In this document: positions 6,381 to 10,466 of the stretch, one piece after another
Layout: each line of letters starts with the position of its first letter
How positions within the stretch are numbered: the first letter of the stretch is position 1
Origin: Flavobacterium sp.
Lineage (GTDB): Bacteria > Bacteroidota > Bacteroidia > Flavobacteriales > Flavobacteriaceae
Length of the DNA: 12,870 nucleotides
Direction of reading: 5' to 3'
Assembly (NCBI GenBank): GCA_030153045.1
Contig: JASLID010000093.1
Coordinates: 1-12,870 of the forward strand
Translations under genes and position numbers: made by a program
The notes under the pieces: generated by a model
Told to the model about the DNA's origin: nothing
The model's input: the letters and a program-made list of their open reading frames with translations, nothing else
Databases searched by the model: none

Positions 6381-6383
6381 AAC

Positions 6384-6412
6384 TACTGCTAACAGCGGTT
6401 TAGGCTAATTAG
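6384..6412 (+). repeat. Truncated attC-like site 3 (left half only)
   Basis: TACTGCTAAC exactly complements the 5' end of cassette 3, and the following AGCGGTTTAGGCTAATTAG continues as a normal left arm. The expected right arm (rc of that arm plus CGGGACGTT) is not found anywhere up to the terminator at 6506, so the site is broken by a deletion or by insertion of the flanking DNA. Confidence 0.65.
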
Positions 6413-6505
6413 TCTTGTTAAGCACTTATTTTATTGATATTTTTTAAAATAAAAATAATCTAGTACAACATAGGTACAACAAATTACAATTTTCTATTTA
6501 AAATT
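6413..6505. other. Gene-free junction between cassette array and metal operon
   Basis: Ninety-three bases of very AT-rich DNA with no reading frame of note. The only structure is a short direct repeat GTACAACA at 6463-6470 and 6474-6481 (TAGTACAACA then TAGGTACAACA). It separates the broken attC half site from the terminator of the minus-strand metal operon and is where the two regions were joined. Confidence 0.5.
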
Positions 6506-6539
6506 AAAAGGTGTTTGATTTTTTTACCAAACACCTTTT
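6506..6539. terminator. Bidirectional intrinsic terminator
   Basis: AAAAGGTGTTTG (6506-6517) and CAAACACCTTTT (6528-6539) form a perfect 12-pair stem around a 10-base loop. On the minus strand the stem ends in TTTTAATTTT, and on the plus strand in TTTTCTTAAATTTT, so it can stop the metal operon from one side and any cassette-array transcript from the other. It lies 20 bp after the ATPase stop codon. Confidence 0.85.
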
Positions 6540-6559
6540 CTTAAATTTTATAACCAATA

Positions 6560-8551
6560 CTAAAATTTCATTCTCTGAATCCGAACTGCATTAAGGATTG
6601 CCAACAAAGCAACTCCGACATCTGCAAAAACGGCTTCCCACATAGTGGCTAAACCTCCTGCCCCAAGAATCAGAACAACAGCTTTTACTGTAAATGCTAA
6701 GCCTATATTTTGCCACACAATTTTCTTTGTTTGCTTACCTATGTTTATTGCCATTGCAATTTTACTTGGTTTATCGTCTTGGATAACTACATCAGCTGTT
6801 TCTATGGTAGCATCACTCCCTAATCCCCCCATTGCTATTCCCACATCACTTAAAGCGACTACAGGAGCGTCGTTAACACCATCACCAACAAAAGCTACTG
6901 ATTCATTTTTAGCTTTTATTTCTTTTACTTTGTTTACTTTATCTTCGGGAAGTAAATCACCAAAAGCATTTACAATACCTAATTTATCTGCAACAAACTT
7001 CACTACAGTACTTTTATCACCACTTAACATTGTTATTTTAACCCCTAATGATTTGAGTTTATCAATCGTGATTTGTGCATCTTCTTTAATACTATCGGCA
7101 ATTGTGATGTATCCTACAAATTTAGAATCATAGGCAATGGCAATTAAAGTGTATACAATACTTGAAGAATCAATATCGTAAGTAATCGAAAACTTATCCA
7201 TCAGTTTAAAATTACCAACCAATAATTCTTTGCCGTTTACAGTGGCTTTTAATCCGTGACCTGATATCTCTTCGGTATTTTGTAGCACTATCGAAGCATC
7301 AATTGCTCCAACAAATTCATGAATGGCGGTAGCCACTGGATGGGTGCTTTGCCCTTCAAGCGCATTAACCATGCGTAAAATTTCCTCTTTATCGAATTCT
7401 GGTTTAATGACCACCTCCTGAACTTTAAAAACTCCTTCGGTCATTGTTCCTGTTTTGTCCATCACCACATTCTGAACCGATGCCATAACATCGAGAAAAT
7501 TACTTCCTTTGAAAAGGATTCCGTTTTTAGAAGCAGCGCCGATTCCTCCAAAATAACCTAACGGAATACTGATTACTAAAGCACAAGGACACGAAATAAC
7601 CAAGAATACTAAAGCTCTGTATAACCATTCACTGAAAACATAATTAGCAACAAACAGCAGGGGCAAAACACAAATAGCAACGGCTAAAAACACTACAATT
7701 GGTGTGTAAATTTTAGCAAACTTCCTTATAAATAGTTCTGTAGGTGCTTTTTGTGCGGTGGCATTTTGTACTAATTCTAAAATTTTACTTAGTTTACTAT
7801 CGGTATATGCCGTGGTTACTTTTACTTGCGAAACGGTATTTAGGTTAATCATTCCGGCTAAAACGGTTTCCCCTTTTGCCTTTGTATCAGGTTTGCTTTC
7901 TCCAGTTAATGCAGCTGTGTTGAACGACGCTGTTTCAGAAAGGAGTTCACCATCTAAACCTAATTTTTCTCCGGGTTTTAACTGAATAACGGAACCAATT
8001 TTAACTTGTTCTGCTTTTACTGTGGTGACTTTATTTTCTTCTATAATATTTACTTCATCAGGTCGCTGGTCAAGCAAGGATTTAATGTTGGCTTTTGCTC
8101 TGGTAACGGCTAATGATTGAAATATTTCACCAATAGCATAAAATAACATTACCGCAACACCTTCAGGGTATTCACCGATGGCAAATGCTCCAATAGTTGC
8201 AATACTCATTAATAGAAACTCTGAAAATATTTCGCCTTTACGCATACTTTCTATGGCTTCTTTTACAACCGGTAAACCGACAGGAATATAAGCTAAAATA
8301 TACCACCCAATCCGAATCCAACCTGTAAACCATTGTTGTGGAAAATAATTATCGAAACCTATCCCGACAAGCAATAATGCAAAGCTTATGATAGCCGGGA
8401 TAAACATTTTGAAAGTATTTGTATTTTTGTCTGAATTCTTGGGATTCTGACCATCATTATCAGAATGTTTTCCGCTTTCCTGATTTATTTTATCTTCTAG
8501 TGTACAACATAGCTGTTTGCCTGTTGCATCGTATTTATGCTTATGTTCCAT
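6560..8551 (-). CDS. Heavy-metal P1B-type ATPase, Zn/Cd/Pb type
   Basis: A 663-residue inner-membrane pump that uses ATP to export divalent metal to the periplasm. Landmarks: actuator TGES (216-219), metal-site SCPCALV with CPC at 321-323, phosphorylation site DKTGTMT (D365), P1B-specific HP (404-405), and hinge GDGVNDAP (556-563). In the last membrane helices, K623 and the DVG at 644-646 mark the P1B-2 Zn/Cd/Pb subgroup rather than copper pumps (which have NxxxYN and MxxSS motifs). There is no N-terminal HMA domain. Instead a short tail carries HKH and a Cys pair (MEHKHKYDATGKQLCCTLED), then a hydrophilic linker rich in N, D and K to about residue 47. It is the last gene of the metal operon, 62 bp after the lipoprotein gene with a hairpin in the gap, and is followed by a strong terminator. 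Zn versus Cd preference cannot be decided from sequence. Confidence 0.95.
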   Translation of the reverse strand: MEHKHKYDATGKQLCCTLEDKINQESGKHSDNDGQNPKNSDKNTNTFKMFIPAIISFALLLVGIGFDNYFPQQWFTGWIRIGWYILAYIPVGLPVVKEAIESMRKGEIFSEFLLMSIATIGAFAIGEYPEGVAVMLFYAIGEIFQSLAVTRAKANIKSLLDQRPDEVNIIEENKVTTVKAEQVKIGSVIQLKPGEKLGLDGELLSETASFNTAALTGESKPDTKAKGETVLAGMINLNTVSQVKVTTAYTDSKLSKILELVQNATAQKAPTELFIRKFAKIYTPIVVFLAVAICVLPLLFVANYVFSEWLYRALVFLVISCPCALVISIPLGYFGGIGAASKNGILFKGSNFLDVMASVQNVVMDKTGTMTEGVFKVQEVVIKPEFDKEEILRMVNALEGQSTHPVATAIHEFVGAIDASIVLQNTEEISGHGLKATVNGKELLVGNFKLMDKFSITYDIDSSSIVYTLIAIAYDSKFVGYITIADSIKEDAQITIDKLKSLGVKITMLSGDKSTVVKFVADKLGIVNAFGDLLPEDKVNKVKEIKAKNESVAFVGDGVNDAPVVALSDVGIAMGGLGSDATIETADVVIQDDKPSKIAMAINIGKQTKKIVWQNIGLAFTVKAVVLILGAGGLATMWEAVFADVGVALLAILNAVRIQRMKF

Positions 8552-8575
8552 ACTTTTTTTATATCAATTTGAAAC

Positions 8576-8607
8576 AATTAACCCGACATTCCTATGTCGG
8601 GTTAATT
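8576..8607. terminator. Strong hairpin between lipoprotein and ATPase genes
   Basis: AATTAACCCGACAT (8576-8589) and ATGTCGGGTTAATT (8594-8607) form a perfect 14-pair stem with a 4-base loop. It begins 6 bp after the lipoprotein stop codon and ends 24 bp before the ATPase start. On the minus strand it is followed by GTTTCAAATTG, a poor T-run, so it may terminate partially, protect the upstream mRNA, or sit in the ATPase leader. No TAnnTTTG box was found between it and the ATPase start. Confidence 0.7.
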
Positions 8608-8613
8608 AATATA

Positions 8614-8829
8614 TTATCCTTTATGTTCAAATGCCTCGCATGCAGGGTGCTCTTTACAATCTTCGGATTTTGCACATTTTTCATGGGCTTCGCATTGAGG
8701 ATGCTCAGGGCAATTTTCTGCTTTTGGGCAGTTTTTAGCATGTTCTTCGCACATTTTTGTATCCGTGTTTTTACAAGAAACAAACATTAGACTGCCTAAA
8801 AGCAGCATAGGAAAAATCAGTTTTTTCAT
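8614..8829 (-). CDS. Small Cys/His-rich metal-binding lipoprotein
   Basis: A 71-residue protein with a lipoprotein signal (MKKLIFPMLLLGSLMFVSC, lipidated Cys19). The mature part of about 53 residues is nearly all metal ligands. Cys stands at 27, 34, 40, 46, 52, 58 and 64, exactly six residues apart from 34 on. His stands midway at 43, 49 and 61 (also H30, H69), giving CxxHxxCxxHxxC units such as NCPEHPQCEAHEKC. The repeat unit is 18 residues. The same unit occurs three times in the adaptor encoded just upstream, and 20 bases of DNA are identical but for one position (8699-8718 against 9339-9358). It is expected to sit on the periplasmic side of a membrane and bind soft or borderline metals. 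The start overlaps the stop of the preceding gene as ATGA, so translation is coupled. No named family is recognised. Metal binding is inferred from composition and operon. Confidence 0.82.
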   Translation of the reverse strand: MKKLIFPMLLLGSLMFVSCKNTDTKMCEEHAKNCPKAENCPEHPQCEAHEKCAKSEDCKEHPACEAFEHKG

Positions 8830-9047
8830 TTTTTTGTGGTTTTAAGTGAGTGATTATAATAAAGTAACAAGATTACTATTGCTGTTGATATAACCAGCAT
8901 TACCTTGTGGGAAGTTGCTGTTATTTCAAATCCGAAAATTGGAATGGGATATTTGTCAATCATTAAAAATAAAAGATCGTCTATCACATCTTTTGCAAAA
9001 AAACCTGCGAAGAATATCGCTGCGAAAATTTTAGATTGTTTAGTCAT
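8826..9047 (-). CDS. Small two-helix membrane protein of the metal operon
   Basis: 73 residues, not recognised. It has a hydrophobic N-terminal segment (IFAAIFFAGFFA, about 7-18), a middle part DVIDDLLFLMIDKYPIPIFGFEITATSH with acidic residues and a Pro-rich turn, a clear membrane helix VMLVISTAIVILLLYY (about 49-64), and a basic tail NHSLKTTKK. No Cys and only two His, so it is not itself metal-rich. It lies 20 bp downstream of the adaptor gene and its TGA overlaps the lipoprotein ATG. That strongly suggests a partner role with the lipoprotein or the pump. Its function is unknown. Confidence 0.75.
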   Translation of the reverse strand: MTKQSKIFAAIFFAGFFAKDVIDDLLFLMIDKYPIPIFGFEITATSHKVMLVISTAIVILLLYYNHSLKTTKK

Positions 9048-9067
9048 AACTTATAATTTTAAATTAA

Positions 9068-10429
9068 TTAATTTCCACAGGCATCCATTTGCCCGCTTGT
9101 TTTGCTTTTTGACAGTAGGAAAAATGCACCTTTTGTAACCACAGTAGCATCAGCAGGAACATCATCAATGAATGACACTTCTGTATAGCCTAAATCTGTG
9201 ATTCCCTTTTTTACCTCTTTCATTGTGAAATAATAGGCGTCTGACTTATCTACCGCCTTGCACTTTTCATGTGCTTCACAATCGGGGTGTTTTGTACAAA
9301 CTTTATCAAGTGGACTGTGTTCGTGTTGTTCACATTTTGGATGCTCTGGGCAATTTTCAGAAGGTGCACAAAATTCGTGAGCAGCACAATCTTTATGCTC
9401 TTTACAGTTGGTCATTTTATTTCTGATGAAAATAAATTGTTTCCCACCGGTGGTAAATACAGCCCCACTCGAAACTACTGTTGTTTTTCGGTTTCCAACA
9501 TCAATTAAAGCATTTACATACATTCCGGGAATAAGTTCATGACCTTCATTTTTAATCTTGGCATGTACACTGATTGCTTTTGAAGCTCCCTCAAATGATT
9601 TGTTGATACCAAAAACTTCACCCTCTATGGTTTTTCCTCCTTCCTTATTTTGATAGTCAGGAACGTTAGTAATTGAAAATCGGATTTTTTGACCAACTTT
9701 AACTTTAAAGATATCTTTTTCATAAACCATCAAATCGCAATGAATCTGACTGTTGTCGATAATCTCGAAAAGCGTAGTATTGGGTTCTGCATATCCTCCT
9801 GTATTAGCATTAATCTCACCAACATATCCTGTTATGGGGGCTTTTAGTACTATTGAAGATGTAATTTTCCCTCTATTTAACTGATTCATATTAACTGAAT
9901 AAACTCTTAATTGACTTGCAAGGGAACTTACCCTCGATTTGGCACCATTGTACTCAGATTCAGATCTTTGAAACACCTTCCCTGTTCCTGCGTCATTGTC
10001 GGCAAGCTCTTTCTGCCTTTGATATTCTTTTTCCAAAAAAGACAAACTGTTTCGAGCATCAATGTAGTCCTGCTGCAATTCAATGAAATCCGGATGCTCT
10101 AAAATTGCGAGCGTCTGACCTTTCTGCACTTTACTACCCTCAAGTACCAAAATGGATTTTACTATTGCACCCACGTAAGAAGAAACCTGCGCCTTATTTT
10201 GTGGTGGTACTTCCAAATGCCCACTTGCCTTTATAGTAGTAGAAAGGTTTTGTTGCTCCACTTTTCCAAACTCAATGTCAATAGCTTCAAACTGTTCTTT
10301 CGTTAATTCTACAAATGTCACTAATTCGTCTTCATTTGGAATTTCGGCTATTTGGGGCTCTTCTTTTTTCTCGTTGCAGCCTATGATTAATATACCACAA
10401 AGCATTGCTAGAAGATTTTTTATATTCAT
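9068..10429 (-). CDS. RND efflux periplasmic adaptor (CusB/CzcB-like) with Cys/His repeat insertion
   Basis: A membrane fusion protein linking the RND pump to the outer-membrane factor. From ATG 10429 it has 453 residues with a lipoprotein signal MNIKNLLAMLCGILIIGC (Cys18). In-frame ATGs at 10450 and 10480 would lengthen it, the latter overlapping the upstream gene by 14 bp. Domain order: lipoyl half GHLEVPPQNKAQVSSYVGAI; alpha-hairpin (about residues 110-190); second lipoyl half LKAPITGYVGEINANTGGYA; beta-barrel QIHCDLMVYEKDIFKVKVGQ; membrane-proximal domain ending VVTKGAFFLLSKS. In that last domain a loop is replaced by an insertion (about residues 342-390, bases 9260-9406). It holds three 18-residue units with Cys every six residues and His between, e.g. 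CTKHPDCEAHEKC, closely matching the small lipoprotein. The pump gene is immediately upstream and the small membrane protein 20 bp downstream. The exported metal is probably Zn, Cd, Co or Cu/Ag; sequence does not decide. Confidence 0.93.
   Translation of the reverse strand: MNIKNLLAMLCGILIIGCNEKKEEPQIAEIPNEDELVTFVELTKEQFEAIDIEFGKVEQQNLSTTIKASGHLEVPPQNKAQVSSYVGAIVKSILVLEGSKVQKGQTLAILEHPDFIELQQDYIDARNSLSFLEKEYQRQKELADNDAGTGKVFQRSESEYNGAKSRVSSLASQLRVYSVNMNQLNRGKITSSIVLKAPITGYVGEINANTGGYAEPNTTLFEIIDNSQIHCDLMVYEKDIFKVKVGQKIRFSITNVPDYQNKEGGKTIEGEVFGINKSFEGASKAISVHAKIKNEGHELIPGMYVNALIDVGNRKTTVVSSGAVFTTGGKQFIFIRNKMTNCKEHKDCAAHEFCAPSENCPEHPKCEQHEHSPLDKVCTKHPDCEAHEKCKAVDKSDAYYFTMKEVKKGITDLGYTEVSFIDDVPADATVVTKGAFFLLSKSKTSGQMDACGN
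9260..9406 (-). repeat. Three 18-residue Cys/His repeats inside the adaptor gene
   Basis: Starting at the Cys codon 9406-9404, ligands fall on a strict lattice. Cys is at repeat positions 1, 7, 13, 19, 25, 37, 43 and 49, and His at 4, 10, 22, 28, 40 and 46. The missing steps (16, 31, 34) carry Ser, Ser and Asp. The phase of six is kept for 49 residues without slip. Confidence 0.85.
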
Positions 10430-10466
10430 TGTATTATTTTTAAGTTTCATATCTGTAAGATGTTTT

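Larger units (their letters stand above)
4679..6393 (+). mobile_element. Integrase-less array of three integron-type gene cassettes
   Basis: Three plus-strand genes each sit between a cassette-specific pair of perfect inverted ends. The pairs are GTTGTGTGC (4679-4687) with GCACACAAC (5122-5130), GTTAGGCGAC (5251-5260) with GTCGCCTAAC (5796-5805), and GTTAGCAGTA (5923-5932) with TACTGCTAAC (6384-6393). In an excised integron cassette the 5' TTRRRY end joins the 3' RYYYAAC end as the two core sites of attC, so this matching is what integron recombination predicts. Between consecutive genes lie 136-139 bp imperfect palindromes with shared arms. No integrase or attI is visible and the last attC is a half site. 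An array of this kind without integrase would be classed as a CALIN. The alternative is an integron-like system specific to Bacteroidota. Confidence 0.75.

Noticed and set aside
4679..6393. A toxin-antitoxin or defence gene cluster in the cassettes
   Set aside because: None of the three products shows a recognisable toxin, antitoxin or defence motif, and two carry signal peptides.
6645..7985. Plus-strand open frames opposite the P-type ATPase gene
   Set aside because: They are antisense to a fully conserved ATPase, resemble no family, and have the unnatural composition of complementary-strand frames.
8592..8783. An overlapping minus-strand reading frame within the lipoprotein gene (63 codons)
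   Set aside because: It is another frame of the Cys/His lipoprotein gene. It lacks a signal peptide and its composition follows from the repeats read out of frame, whereas the 8614-8829 frame has a lipobox and an ATGA overlap with its neighbour.
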